NCBI RefSeq assembly: GCF_001653795.1
Contig: NZ_CP011514.1
Location: 5,266,727-5,330,726, forward strand
From: Mitsuaria sp. 7
GTDB taxonomy: Bacteria > Pseudomonadota > Gammaproteobacteria > Burkholderiales > Burkholderiaceae_C
Length of the DNA stretch: 64,000 nt
Reading direction: 5' to 3'
Within the stretch, counting starts at the first letter, position 1; every line of letters begins with the position of its first letter. Under the pieces are notes generated by a model that was given only the letters and a program-made list of their open reading frames with translations, was not told where the DNA came from and ran no database searches. Made by a program: the position numbers and the translations under genes. Of this stretch, positions 7,481 to 19,862 are shown piece by piece.

Positions 7481-8053
7481 TCATGTCGAGGCGCGCCGCG
7501 GGTACCAGCCCAGCCACAGCGACCACACAGCGGCCACGCTGAGGCACAGCGTACGGGCCAGGTGAGCCATCTGCAGTTGCTGGAAGGCGGCATCGCTGAA
7601 GCCGTGCTCCTGCATGTCGCCCTGCGCGCCGGCGGCCCAGGGCGTCGTGGCGACAGACAGCACCCACAAGCTCGCGATGCCCCACAGCGCCCGGCGGGAG
7701 AAGCGGCCGGGTGCTGCCCAGAGCGAGAGCGCGGCCGCCAGCGCGCCTGCGCCGTATGGCAGGACGACAACAGCCAGCCGACGCGTGTAGCCCCGCGAGA
7801 AGGCCTGCAGCGCCACCTCGCTGACGGCGGCCATGTCCACATGGAGGCGGTAGACGTTGAAGTAGAGGAGCCAGCCGACGCCAACGCTCGACCAGGCGAG
7901 CGCGAGATGCACCGCTTGGAGGGCGTCGGCGGCGCGCCCATCGATGATCAGCGGCGGAGGTCTGCGCGTGATCCCGCTCGTTGCCAGTGCGGCGACATAG
8001 AGCAGCAAGGCCGCGCCAAGCATGGCCAGAAAACCGATGAAGTAAAGCGGCAT
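7481..8053 (-). CDS. Integral membrane protein of unknown function
   Basis: A 190-residue protein from the start MPLYFIGFLA. Four hydrophobic segments are apparent (about residues 2-25, 45-65, 85-110 and 120-140), with a fifth near the C-terminus (TLCLSVAAVWSLWLG). The C-terminal pattern, a soluble loop with HGFSDAAFQQLQMAHLARTL before the last helix, is reminiscent of DUF1772-like four-helix proteins, but I would not assign it. An in-frame ATG 51 bp upstream is possible but gives a non-hydrophobic extension. No partner is apparent. Confidence 0.7.
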   Translation of the reverse strand: MPLYFIGFLAMLGAALLLYVAALATSGITRRPPPLIIDGRAADALQAVHLALAWSSVGVGWLLYFNVYRLHVDMAAVSEVALQAFSRGYTRRLAVVVLPYGAGALAAALSLWAAPGRFSRRALWGIASLWVLSVATTPWAAGAQGDMQEHGFSDAAFQQLQMAHLARTLCLSVAAVWSLWLGWYPRRAST

Positions 8054-8154
8054 GCGACTCTTCCTCCCGCGCCATGGCGCTGCGGATGATAGTCGTGCGT
8101 TCATCTTGCAAGACGTTTGGCGGCCTCACTCATCGAGGGCTAGCGCAGCCTTTA

Positions 8155-8198
8155 AGCAACCCTCAATGGTTCGCTTCGACGAGCTGAGGAGGGTTGCT
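8155..8198. repeat. Inverted repeat in the gap after the DUF3800 gene
   Basis: AGCAACCCT at 8155-8163 is the exact complement of AGGGTTGCT at 8190-8198, and pairing extends inward with TCA/TGA around a 2-base bulge. It sits between the 3' end of the DUF3800 gene and the membrane-protein gene, and is a plausible terminator or boundary element, although there is no T-tract on either side. Confidence 0.5.
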
Positions 8199-8236
8199 AC
8201 CTAATAACGGGTTTCGCAATACGCTACACTCCGCCT

Positions 8237-9151
8237 CTAAGTGGATTGGGGGTTCCCGGTCGGCGCTACAGCCTCGGTGGGTTCACCGGGGCTTTTCGCT
8301 TTTTGGGGCGGATAAACAACCAACCCGACGTTTTCATAGCCGGCGCCCACCCGTGAGCGCCCGCCGTCGCAGAAGAACTTCTTCTTCAACACATCGAACG
8401 CCTGATTCGACTGGGTTGGCCGGATGTAGTTGAGCCCAACGGGCCGCGCTACCAAGTCGGCCAATTGAAGTCCTGCAAGGTTGGTCTTCTTGTCGGCGAA
8501 TACGACGTGGAAAGGGAGTTGGCGTTCCTGACCATCCTTCCCGTCACAGATGCGCCTGAACTCGAGTTCAAGCTCGCGATCTTCCTTCTTGCCTCTGCAT
8601 TCGACGATCACGTGGGTCTGCAGATCCTGCTGGCCCTTCTCCGTCAGAAAGTCATTCAGGCGCTGGAGACAGACGTCAAGGGCGATGTGATACGGATTGG
8701 TGGCCTCGCCGTCGCTTCGATTCAACCGGGTTTTGTCGACCACGCAGGCGATCAGGATGAAGTTGCTCTTCACCATGATGTCCGAGAGCCAAGCGAGGAA
8801 TTCCTTCCGGCGCGGCAGGTGGCTCAGCAGCGCAAAGTCGCCTCTTTGCTTGCGGATGTCGGTCTCATGCAGCACGACGCTGTCATGGCCGAAGTAGTTG
8901 AACTTGAGCTTCTCGATGGCGGGGATGATCTTTTCGCTGTAGTGCCGCTTATGAAACACGCACAGCGCCAGAACGAAGACGGGATATCCGGCATCGATGC
9001 TGGCAAGCGAATGGTCGCCGCTCTCGTCGACGTAGACCACGAAATCGCTGAATCGCCGCTCGCCACCCTCGACGGGTGGCGTCTCCAACGCGATGGGCTC
9101 CGCCGACTCAAACAGCGAATACTGGGTCCCGCGGTTCGCCATCAGCAGCAC
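8237..9151 (-). CDS. DUF3800 domain protein (predicted RNase H-like)
   Basis: A 304-residue protein. The DUF3800 signature YVDESGDHSLASID is near residue 40, followed by HETDIRKQRGDF near 90 and acidic residues in VECRGKKEDRELELEFRR near 205, then LAGLQLADLVARPVG. DUF3800 proteins are predicted to have an RNase H-like fold with acidic metal ligands and are often found in mobile or accessory regions. Codon use and GC are clearly lower than in the flanking genes, a sign of horizontal transfer. An ATG three codons later (9142) is an alternative start. It lies 53 bp downstream of gyrB with no partner gene. Function unproven. Confidence 0.82.
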   Translation of the reverse strand: MLLMANRGTQYSLFESAEPIALETPPVEGGERRFSDFVVYVDESGDHSLASIDAGYPVFVLALCVFHKRHYSEKIIPAIEKLKFNYFGHDSVVLHETDIRKQRGDFALLSHLPRRKEFLAWLSDIMVKSNFILIACVVDKTRLNRSDGEATNPYHIALDVCLQRLNDFLTEKGQQDLQTHVIVECRGKKEDRELELEFRRICDGKDGQERQLPFHVVFADKKTNLAGLQLADLVARPVGLNYIRPTQSNQAFDVLKKKFFCDGGRSRVGAGYENVGLVVYPPQKAKSPGEPTEAVAPTGNPQST

Positions 9152-9204
9152 TCCGCTTCAATTCCGATCGAATTGTGTCGGCCGGCCAATGCTGAGCGAG
9201 GACA

Positions 9205-11772
<2,568 letters not shown>

Positions 11773-11780
11773 CTAGCTGG

Positions 11781-11801
11781 AGCCCCCGCCTGGCGGGGGC
11801 T
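11781..11801. other. Strong GC hairpin between dnaN and gyrB
   Basis: The 10-base arms at 11781-11790 and 11792-11801 are exact complements (AGCCCCCGCC and its complement), giving a very stable hairpin in the 117-bp dnaN-gyrB gap. There is no T-tract. It may cause pausing or 3'-end stabilisation between the two genes, or act as a Rho-assisted terminator. Confidence 0.5.
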
Positions 11802-11850
11802 GGGGGTGCGCCACGTTCCCGCTCCGAGGAGCGAAGGCCGTGGCGCGACC

Positions 11851-12975
11851 TCAGATCCTCATCGGCATCACGACGTACTTGAAGCCGGCGTGTTCGGGGA
11901 TGCTGAGCAAGGCGCTCGACGAGCTGTCGTTCAGGTCCACGCGCACCATGTCCTGCGACATGTTGGCCAGCACGTCCATCAGGTAGGTGACGTTGAAGCC
12001 GGTCTCGATCTGGTCGCCGCCGTAGTCGATCTCGAGCTCTTCCTTGGCTTCTTCCTGCTCGGCGTTGCTCGACGCGATCGACAGCAGGCCCGGGTCGAAG
12101 GACAGGCGCACCGCCTTGAACTTCTCGCTGGTCAGGATCGCCGCGCGCTGCAGCGCGGCCAGCAGCGGCTGGCGGCCGATCAGCACGTGGAAGCGGTGGT
12201 TCTTCGGGATGACGCGGTTGTAGTCGGGGAACTTGCCCTCGACCAGCTTGGTCACGAACTCCATGCCGCTGAAGCTGAACTTGGCCTGGTTGCCGGCGAA
12301 GCGCATCTCGATGGGCGCGCTCTCGTCGTCGCCCTTGCCGCCGTCCTTCAGCAGGCGCATCAGCTCCAGCACCGTCTTGCGCGGCAGGATGACTTCCTGC
12401 TTGGGCATCTCGGTGTCGGTCTCCGCCTGGGCCAGCGCCAGGCGGTGGCCGTCGGTCGCGACCAGCGTCAGCATCTTGCCTTCGGCCACGAAGAGGATGC
12501 CGTTCAGGTAGTAGCGGATGTCATGCACCGCCATCGCGAAGTGGACCTGGTTGATCAGGCCCTTCAGCGTCTTCTGCGGCACGCTGAACGCGGGGCCGAA
12601 GTCGGCCGCCTCCTGCACCAGCGGGAAGTCGTCCGCCGGCAGCGTCTGCAGCGTGAAGCGGCTCTTGCCGCCCTGCAGCGTCATCTTGCTCTGGTTGGAC
12701 GTCAGGCTCACCGTCTGGTCCGACGGCATCGAGCGCAGGATGTCGATGAGCTTGCGCGCACCGATGGTCGTGGAGAAGTCGCCGTCGTCGCCGTCGAACT
12801 CGACCGCGGTGCGGACCTGGATCTCCAGGTCGCTCGTGGTGAGCTCGACCTGCCGGCCCTGCTTGCGGACCAGCACGTTGGCCAGGATGGGCAGCGTGTG
12901 GCGCCGTTCCACGATGCCGGACACGGCCTGCAGCGCGGCAAGCACTTTGTCCTGGCTGTCTTTCAACACGATCAT
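11851..12975 (-). CDS. dnaN: DNA polymerase III sliding clamp, beta subunit
   Basis: A 374-residue beta clamp made of three repeated clamp folds. The N-terminus [29 protein letters not shown] and the C-terminus ending VVMPMRI are characteristic; the final MPMR/L motif forms the edge of the peptide-binding pocket. Length matches the family (about 366-378). It tethers polymerase III to DNA. It follows dnaA after a 70-bp gap on the same strand, and both are oriented away from the proposed origin. Confidence 0.98.
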   Translation of the reverse strand: MIVLKDSQDKVLAALQAVSGIVERRHTLPILANVLVRKQGRQVELTTSDLEIQVRTAVEFDGDDGDFSTTIGARKLIDILRSMPSDQTVSLTSNQSKMTLQGGKSRFTLQTLPADDFPLVQEAADFGPAFSVPQKTLKGLINQVHFAMAVHDIRYYLNGILFVAEGKMLTLVATDGHRLALAQAETDTEMPKQEVILPRKTVLELMRLLKDGGKGDDESAPIEMRFAGNQAKFSFSGMEFVTKLVEGKFPDYNRVIPKNHRFHVLIGRQPLLAALQRAAILTSEKFKAVRLSFDPGLLSIASSNAEQEEAKEELEIDYGGDQIETGFNVTYLMDVLANMSQDMVRVDLNDSSSSALLSIPEHAGFKYVVMPMRI

Positions 12976-13045
12976 GTCAACCTCTCTCCACTGTTGGCTG
13001 TACGGGCGAACGCGGCATTTTCGCTGAAGGCGAAGGCGTTTTTTC

Positions 13046-14581
<1,536 letters not shown>

Positions 14582-14590
14582 TGTGGAAAA
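14582..14590 (-). promoter_or_regulatory. DnaA box, relaxed consensus
   Basis: The complement reads TTTTCCACA, which fits TT(A/T)TNCACA. It directly abuts the dnaA start codon. Confidence 0.6.
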
Positions 14591-14641
14591 CTTATTCTTC
14601 GAGCGGCCCGATTGTACCGATCGGAGGCCGCGGAGTCTGGG

Positions 14642-14650
14642 TTATCCACA
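14642..14650 (+). promoter_or_regulatory. DnaA box, perfect consensus
   Basis: TTATCCACA is identical to the strong E. coli R1-type box. It is followed by a short run of T residues. Confidence 0.8.
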
Positions 14651-14703
14651 GATTTTTTCCCCCGGTCAAGTGCAGGTAATCCCCGTGGCGACTTGCATCC
14701 GGA

Positions 14704-14732
14704 TTGACCCTGACGCAAATCTTTGCTGTAAT
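14704..14732 (+). promoter_or_regulatory. Sigma-70-type promoter of rpmH
   Basis: TTGACC at 14704-14709 and TGTAAT at 14727-14732 are separated by 17 bp, the ideal spacing. It would give an rpmH leader of roughly 150 nt and likely drives rpmH-rnpA-yidD-yidC. Confidence 0.65.
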
Positions 14733-14892
14733 CGCGGGTTTTCCGGACGCCCGGACGTAGCTTCGTGGGCCTCCGCTTTTCGAGCGGCTTCCGACATCCC
14801 CCGATGTCCGTGCGCGGCGCAACAAGCCAGACAGGCCGACAGGCATCTGGCGCGAGGCGGCGGGAAGTACCAAGATTTCCTAGAGGTTGAAC

Positions 14893-15027
14893 ATGAAACG
14901 CACTTATCAAGGCTCCAAGACCCGTCGCGCCCGTACCCACGGCTTCCTGGTCCGCATGAAGACGCGTGGCGGCAAGGCCGTCATCGCTGCTCGTCGCGCC
15001 AAGGGCCGCAAGCGCCTGGCCGTCTGA
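14893..15027 (+). CDS. rpmH: Large-subunit ribosomal protein bL34
   Basis: A 44-residue protein reading [18 protein letters not shown] onward and ending in the usual basic tail KGRKRLAV. It is the smallest 50S protein and binds 23S rRNA. The length equals the family norm. An AGAGG ribosome site lies 8 bases before the ATG. It is first in the rpmH-rnpA-yidD-yidC operon, an order kept across most bacteria beside dnaA. Confidence 0.98.
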   Translation: MKRTYQGSKTRRARTHGFLVRMKTRGGKAVIAARRAKGRKRLAV

Positions 15028-15056
15028 GCGAAGCGCCAGACGACCTCGTCAGCACC

Positions 15057-15566
15057 GTGATCGGCCGCGTCGTACGATCGGCCGATTTCGAGCGCGTGCT
15101 GGGTACGCCCAGCCGCGCGCGCAGCGCGCACTTCGCCGTGCACCACCTGGCCGACAGCCCCTCGCTGCCCAAGCGCCGTCCATCCACAGGAACGGCTGAC
15201 TTGTCCACAGGTGATGCACCGATTCATCCCCAAGCTGTGGATGAAACGCCAACCGCGACAGTGGCGCCCACTTCCGCAGTTCCGGCTCCAGCCGCGCCCG
15301 ACAGGGCCTGGCTGGGCTACGTCGTGCCCAAACGGCATGCGAAGCGCGCCGTGACGCGGACGCTGCTGAAGCGGCAGATCCGTGCGGTGTTCGGCGACCT
15401 GCCGGAACTGCCGCCCGGGCTATGGGTGGTGCGGCTGCGCATGCCTTTCGATCGCAAGCAGTTCCCCAGCGCCTCCTCGGAGGCGCTGCGCGCCGTGGCG
15501 CGCGCGGAACTGCTGCAGCTGACCCGCAAGCTGGCGCGCCCGCCAGCGTCGGCGGCGGCGGGCTGA
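15057..15566 (+). CDS. rnpA: Ribonuclease P protein component, with an internal insertion
   Basis: A 169-residue RnpA from a GTG start (VIGRVVRSADFERVLG); no ATG is available in frame after rpmH. The RNA-binding core LGYVVPKRHAKRAVTRTLLKRQIRAVF, centred near residue 95, contains the RNR-like helix region. Between the first strand (HFAVHHLA) and this core is an extra Pro/Ala/Thr-rich segment of roughly 45 residues absent from most RnpA proteins. The DNA of this insert carries three DnaA-box-like sequences at 15180-15188, 15201-15209 and 15236-15244. RnpA assists the RNase P RNA in maturing tRNA 5' ends. Confidence 0.93.
   Translation: MIGRVVRSADFERVLGTPSRARSAHFAVHHLADSPSLPKRRPSTGTADLSTGDAPIHPQAVDETPTATVAPTSAVPAPAAPDRAWLGYVVPKRHAKRAVTRTLLKRQIRAVFGDLPELPPGLWVVRLRMPFDRKQFPSASSEALRAVARAELLQLTRKLARPPASAAAG
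15180..15244. promoter_or_regulatory. Cluster of DnaA-box-like sequences inside rnpA
   Basis: Three 9-mers end in TCCACA: CCATCCACA at 15180-15188 (two mismatches to TTATCCACA), TTGTCCACA at 15201-15209 (one mismatch) and, on the other strand, TCATCCACA at 15236-15244 (one mismatch). All fall in the segment encoding the unusual RnpA insertion. Confidence 0.45.
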
Positions 15567-15592
15567 CCGGACCCCGGTTCGGAAAAACGACC

Positions 15593-15919
15593 ATGGATCC
15601 CCGCCCCGGCCTGTCGACACGTTTGCTGATGGGGCTGGTGCGCGGCTACCAGCTGCTGTTCAGTGCCTGGCTGCGCGCGGGTTGCCGCTACAGCCCGAGC
15701 TGTTCCAGCTACGCGATGGACGCCCTGCGTCAGCATGGCGCCGCCGCCGGTACCTATCTGGCGGCCGCACGGATCCTGCGTTGCAACCCATTCTGTCTGG
15801 GCGGACACGATCCCGTGCCCGACAATCCGCCCCGCCTGTTCTCCCGATTGCTGCGTCCGTCCGGATGCCGTCCGGGGGCAGCCTCTTCAACCGCCAATCC
15901 AAAAGCTTCCCATGACTGA
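15593..15919 (+). CDS. yidD: YidD membrane protein insertion efficiency factor
   Basis: A 108-residue small protein with the DUF37 signature: MGLVRGYQLLFSAWL, a probable membrane-associating helix, then CRYSPSCSSYAMDAL with its conserved cysteines, then RILRCNPFCLGGHDPVP. YidD helps YidC-dependent insertion of inner-membrane proteins. The ATG at 15593 lies 26 bp after rnpA, and the 3' end overlaps the yidC start by 8 bp, indicating translational coupling. The C-terminal tail is Pro/Ser-rich and probably unstructured. Confidence 0.96.
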   Translation: MDPRPGLSTRLLMGLVRGYQLLFSAWLRAGCRYSPSCSSYAMDALRQHGAAAGTYLAAARILRCNPFCLGGHDPVPDNPPRLFSRLLRPSGCRPGAASSTANPKASHD

Positions 15920-17594
15920 TATTCGCCGCACCATCTTGTGGGTGGTGTTCACGATGTCGCTGGTCCTTCTGTGGGACGGCTGGCAGCGGCACAACGGACA
16001 GCCGTCGCTGTTCCACCCGGCGCCGGCGAAGGTCGCCACCGCGCCGGCCGGCCCGGCATCGGCCGCTTCCGCCGCTGCGCTGCAGGCTGCCGCCGGCGCC
16101 TCCGCCGCCGGCGCGACGGCCGCGGCCCCGGCCGTGATCAAGAACGAGCTGGTCACCTTCACGACCGACGTGGTCAAGGCCACGATCGACACCCGTGGCG
16201 GCAGCCTGGTGCGCGTGGAGCTGCTCAAGCACGCCGACGACACCAACCCGAGCGGCCACGTCGTCGTCCTGGACCCGGTCCGCAACTACAGCGCCCGTTC
16301 CGGCCTGCTGAACGTGCCGAACGCGCCCAGCGACCAGACCGTGCTGACGCTGGTCGACGGCCCGCGCGAACTCAAGGACGGCCAGGACACGCTGACCGTG
16401 AGACTGGAAGCCGACCAGGGCGGCGTGAAGCTGGCCAAGACCTACACCTTCAAGCGCGGCGACTACGCCATCGCGGTGAACCACGAGGTGACCAATACGG
16501 GCGCCGCCGCGGTGACGCCTCAGCTGTACCTGCAGCTGGTGCGTGACGGCCACATCGACCACACCGGCCCGTCGTTCGCGCCGACCTCGTTCTCGGGTCC
16601 CGCGATCTACACGGACAAGGCGAAGTACCACAAGCTGTCCTTCGACGACCTGAAGAAGAACAAGGCCGAGTACGAGAAGAACGCCGAAGACGGCTGGGTC
16701 GCGATGGTCCAGCATTACTTCGTCAGCGCCTGGATCCGCAACGAGGCGGGCCCGCGCGAGTTCAACGTCCGTTCGCTCAACGAGAACCTGTACACCGCCG
16801 GCGTGGTGATGAACTTCGCCACGGTCGCGCCCGGCGCTTCGGCCAAGCTGGACGACGTGCTGTACGTCGGTCCGCAGGAAGAGAAGAAGCTGGAAGTCCT
16901 GGCCCCCGGCCTGGAGCTGGTGAAGGACTACGGCATCTTCAAGATCCTGTCCAAGCCGCTGTTCTGGCTGCTGGACGTCCTGCACTCGCTGCTGGGCAAC
17001 TGGGGCTGGGCGATCATCCTGCTGGTCGTGATGCTGAAGGCCGCGTTCTACGGCCTGAACGCCAGCGCGTACCGCAGCATGGCCAAGATGAAGGCCGTGA
17101 ACCCGCGCATCCAGGAAATGCGCGAGCGCATGAAGGACAAGCCGCAGCAGATGCAGCAGGAGATGATGCGCATCTACAAGGAAGAGAAGATCAATCCGCT
17201 GGGCAGCTGCCTGCCGATCTTCCTGCAGATGCCCTTCTTCATCGCGCTGTACTGGGTGCTGCTGTCGAGCGTCGAGATGCGCGGCGCCCCGTGGGTGATG
17301 TGGATCCACGACCTGTCCAAGCCGGACAGCCTGTTCGGTCATCTGTTCGGCGCGCCCATCGGCCCGCTGCCGCTGCTGATGACGGCGTCCAGCCTGCTGC
17401 AGGTGTGGCTGAACCCGCAGCCGGCCGACCCGGTGCAGGCCAAGATGATGTGGATCATGCCGCTGGCCTTCAGCGTCATGTTCTTCTTCTTCCCGTCGGG
17501 CCTGGTGCTGTACTGGCTGGTGAACAACATCCTGTCGATCGCCCAGCAATGGATGATCAACAAGCAGATCGGCGGAGCGGCCGTGAAGAAATAA
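15912..17594 (+). CDS. yidC: Membrane protein insertase YidC
   Basis: A 560-residue insertase with an N-terminal anchor (ILWVVFTMSLVLLW), an Ala-rich linker, a large periplasmic beta-sandwich domain (about residues 75-335) and the conserved 60K inner-membrane domain from about residue 345 onward. The latter shows GNWGWAIILLVVMLKAAF, the cytosolic hairpin RIQEMRERMKDKPQQMQQE, INPLGSCLPIFLQMPFFIAL and FPSGLVLYWLVNNILS. It inserts Sec-dependent and Sec-independent inner-membrane proteins. It overlaps yidD and is closed by an intrinsic terminator. Confidence 0.98.
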   Translation: MTDIRRTILWVVFTMSLVLLWDGWQRHNGQPSLFHPAPAKVATAPAGPASAASAAALQAAAGASAAGATAAAPAVIKNELVTFTTDVVKATIDTRGGSLVRVELLKHADDTNPSGHVVVLDPVRNYSARSGLLNVPNAPSDQTVLTLVDGPRELKDGQDTLTVRLEADQGGVKLAKTYTFKRGDYAIAVNHEVTNTGAAAVTPQLYLQLVRDGHIDHTGPSFAPTSFSGPAIYTDKAKYHKLSFDDLKKNKAEYEKNAEDGWVAMVQHYFVSAWIRNEAGPREFNVRSLNENLYTAGVVMNFATVAPGASAKLDDVLYVGPQEEKKLEVLAPGLELVKDYGIFKILSKPLFWLLDVLHSLLGNWGWAIILLVVMLKAAFYGLNASAYRSMAKMKAVNPRIQEMRERMKDKPQQMQQEMMRIYKEEKINPLGSCLPIFLQMPFFIALYWVLLSSVEMRGAPWVMWIHDLSKPDSLFGHLFGAPIGPLPLLMTASSLLQVWLNPQPADPVQAKMMWIMPLAFSVMFFFFPSGLVLYWLVNNILSIAQQWMINKQIGGAAVKK

Positions 17595-17644
17595 GGGAGA
17601 CCGTCGCGGGAGGGGTTCGGCAATTCCTCACGCGCAGCCCCGAG

Positions 17645-17669
17645 CCCCCGCACACCGGGGGTTTTTTTT
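17645..17669 (+). terminator. Intrinsic terminator after yidC
   Basis: CCCCCG at 17645-17650 pairs with CGGGGG at 17656-17661, followed by eight T residues. It ends the rpmH-rnpA-yidD-yidC transcript. Confidence 0.9.
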
Positions 17670-17699
17670 CGCCCGTTTGCGGGCGCTTAATGGGATGCA

Positions 17700-17840
17700 T
17701 GCGGGGGTCGCTTCTCCACCCGGCTTGAGGTGGTGGAGAACCGGAGGCGCCAGGCGTCGGCTCACGAGAGACGGCGACGAGGCCTACCCCGCGCCATTCA
17801 CGACAACGGCGATGCCGCCCAAGGGCGCATCGCCGTTTTT
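17700..17840 (+). ncRNA. Candidate structured leader or small RNA before mnmE
   Basis: Between the yidC terminator and mnmE lie two strong hairpins. The first has 9-base perfect arms at 17712-17720 and 17732-17740. The second pairs 17805-17820 with 17823-17837 (15 bp, one bulged C) and runs into TTTTT at 17836-17840, a textbook intrinsic terminator, only 28 bp before the mnmE start. Since yidC already has its own terminator, this one should end a separate short transcript. No clear promoter or open frame was identified, so boundaries are approximate. Confidence 0.45.
17805..17840 (+). terminator. Intrinsic terminator just upstream of mnmE
   Basis: A 15-bp stem with a single bulge and a two-base loop, followed by a run of T. 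A GACAAT -10-like box at about 17854-17859 lies after it, so mnmE can have its own short-leader promoter downstream of this terminator. Confidence 0.8.
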
Positions 17841-17867
17841 CATGGGCGCTGCGAGACAATCGGCGCC

Positions 17868-19244
17868 ATGCTGTCGCGCCATCAGGACCCCATCGCCGCC
17901 ATCGCCACCGCGCCCGGAAGAGGGGCGGTCGGCATCGTGCGGGTGTCCGCGCCTCAAGACCTGACCCCGCTGGTGACGGCGATCTGCGGCCGCGCGCTCA
18001 AGCCGCGCGAGGCGACCTACCTGCCGTTCCGCAGCGCACAGGGCGAGGCGATCGATCACGGCCTGGCGCTGCTGTTCCCGGCGCCGCATTCGTACACCGG
18101 CGAGCATGTGCTGGAGCTGCAGGCCCACGGCGGACCGGTGGTGCTGCAACTGCTGCTGGCGCGGTGCCTGGAGGCCGATCCCGCATTGCGGATGCGCCTG
18201 GCGGAGCCCGGTGAATTCACGCGACGCGCGTTCCTCAACGGCAAGCTGGACCTGGCGCAGGCCGAGGCGGTGGCCGACCTGATCGACGCGAGCACGGAAG
18301 CCGCGGCCCGCAGCGCAGGCCGGGCGTTGGCGGGCGCGTTGAGCAGCGAGGTCGGCGGCTTGCGCGATGGATTGATCCAGTTGCGCATGCTCGTCGAGGC
18401 GACCTTGGACTTCCCCGAGGAAGAGATCGACTTCCTCGAGCAGGCCGATGCGCTGGGCAAGCTGCGGCGATTGCTGGTGCGTGTGGAGGCCCTGCTCGAC
18501 CGCAGCCGGCAGGGCGCCATCCTGCGCGAGGGCATCAAGGTCGTGCTGGCGGGGCAGCCGAACGTGGGCAAGAGCTCGCTGCTGAATGCGCTGGCCGGCG
18601 CCGAGCTGGCGATCGTGACGGCGATTCCCGGCACGACGCGGGACAAGCTGAGCCAGACGATCCAGATCGAGGGCGTGCCGCTGCACATCAGCGACACGGC
18701 GGGCCTGCGCGATACCCAGGACGAGGTCGAACGCATCGGCGTGGCGCGCAGCTGGGATGCGATCGCGGATGCGGACGTGGTGCTGTTCCTGCACGACCTG
18801 ACGCGCGTCGGCCATGCGGACTACGAGTCCGAGGACGCCGAGATCCGCGGGCGTCTCGCCAGCGTCGATCCCGCGCGGATCCTGCAGATCTACAACAAGG
18901 CCGATGCGCACGCGCCGGCGTCGCTGCCTGCGGGCGCGCTGACGCTGTCGGCGAAGACCGGCGAGGGTTTGGACGGGCTGCGGCGCAAGCTGCTGGAGCA
19001 GGTCGGCTGGCACGCGGTGCCGGAGGGCCTCTTCATCGCCCGTGAGCGCCACGTGCAGGCGCTGCGCCGGACGCGCGAGCATATCGAGCTGGCCTTGCTT
19101 CAGGCCGAGGCACAACCGCCGGCGCTGGATCTGATGGCGGAGGAATTGCGCCTCGCGCATGACGCGCTCGGCGAGATCACCGGCGCGTTCACCGCCGACG
19201 ACCTGCTGGGGGAGATCTTCAGCAGGTTCTGCATCGGGAAGTGA
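17868..19244 (+). CDS. mnmE: tRNA modification GTPase MnmE
   Basis: A 458-residue MnmE. With MnmG it builds the 5-carboxymethylaminomethyl group on wobble uridine 34. The N-terminal folate-binding domain contains [14 protein letters not shown] and [17 protein letters not shown]. The inserted G domain has [16 protein letters not shown] (P-loop, near 225), [13 protein letters not shown] and NKAD. The C-terminus ends FSRFCIGK, whose Cys is the conserved catalytic one. The start MLSRHQDP is chosen because upstream in-frame sequence runs through the terminator. Its partner mnmG is not in this window. Confidence 0.97.
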   Translation: MLSRHQDPIAAIATAPGRGAVGIVRVSAPQDLTPLVTAICGRALKPREATYLPFRSAQGEAIDHGLALLFPAPHSYTGEHVLELQAHGGPVVLQLLLARCLEADPALRMRLAEPGEFTRRAFLNGKLDLAQAEAVADLIDASTEAAARSAGRALAGALSSEVGGLRDGLIQLRMLVEATLDFPEEEIDFLEQADALGKLRRLLVRVEALLDRSRQGAILREGIKVVLAGQPNVGKSSLLNALAGAELAIVTAIPGTTRDKLSQTIQIEGVPLHISDTAGLRDTQDEVERIGVARSWDAIADADVVLFLHDLTRVGHADYESEDAEIRGRLASVDPARILQIYNKADAHAPASLPAGALTLSAKTGEGLDGLRRKLLEQVGWHAVPEGLFIARERHVQALRRTREHIELALLQAEAQPPALDLMAEELRLAHDALGEITGAFTADDLLGEIFSRFCIGK

Positions 19245-19251
19245 CCCGGGC

Positions 19252-19827
19252 TCAGTGCCCTTCGAAGCCGACCAGCGAGAACACCTTCAATCCGCCGTCG
19301 CGCAGGCGCTGCGAGCCGCCCAGCTCCGGCAGGTCCACGATCGCCGCGCCTTCGATGACCTCCGCGCCGAGGCGCTCCAGCAGGCGCTTGCCGGCCATCA
19401 TCGTGCCGCCGGTCGCGATCAGGTCGTCGATGAGCAGCACACGATCGCCCGCCTTCACCGCATCGGTGTGCATCTCCACCGTGGCGCTGCCGTACTCCAG
19501 CTCATAGGTCTCCTGCACGGTCGTGAAGGGCAGCTTGCCCTTCTTGCGGATCGGCACGAAGCCGACGTTCAGTTCGTACGCGAGCACCGATCCGATGATG
19601 AACCCGCGCGCGTCCAAGCCTGCGACTGCGTCGGGGCGGGCGTCGAAGTAGCGATGCACGAACTGGTCGATCAACACGCGGAAGGCCCGTGGATTCGAGA
19701 GCAGCGGCGTGATGTCGCGGAACTGCACGCCCGCCGAAGGCCAGTCCGGCACGGTGCGGATCTGGTGCTTCAGGAAGGCGATCGGATCCTGGGTGAACAG
19801 ATCCTGGGTGGGGTCGGCGTTCGGCAT
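19252..19827 (-). CDS. apt: Adenine phosphoribosyltransferase
   Basis: A 191-residue APRTase that salvages adenine to AMP using PRPP. The PRPP-binding motif [20 protein letters not shown] is near residue 130. The N-terminal [20 protein letters not shown] and the [17 protein letters not shown] block fit the family. Start MPNADPTQ is taken, as the longer reading overlaps the upstream GGDEF gene in another frame. It runs convergently with mnmE, 7 bp apart. It follows the GGDEF gene after a 35-bp gap and could be co-transcribed with it. Confidence 0.96.
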   Translation of the reverse strand: MPNADPTQDLFTQDPIAFLKHQIRTVPDWPSAGVQFRDITPLLSNPRAFRVLIDQFVHRYFDARPDAVAGLDARGFIIGSVLAYELNVGFVPIRKKGKLPFTTVQETYELEYGSATVEMHTDAVKAGDRVLLIDDLIATGGTMMAGKRLLERLGAEVIEGAAIVDLPELGGSQRLRDGGLKVFSLVGFEGH

Positions 19828-19862
19828 GGGCGCGATTGTCGCGCCGCCGGCCTTCGGCAGGT

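Larger units (their letters stand above)
14582..14892. other. Candidate replication origin region (dnaA-rpmH gap)
   Basis: This 311-bp gap separates the leftward dnaA-dnaN-gyrB genes from the rightward rpmH-rnpA-yidC-mnmE genes. It contains a perfect DnaA box, a relaxed box and two short A/T-rich stretches (around 14587-14600 and 14651-14658), followed by the rpmH promoter. Gene polarity flips exactly here, as expected where two forks diverge. Three further box-like sequences lie about 0.5 kb to the right, inside rnpA. Box number in the gap itself is low for a complete origin, so the functional origin may extend into neighbouring genes. Confidence 0.65.
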
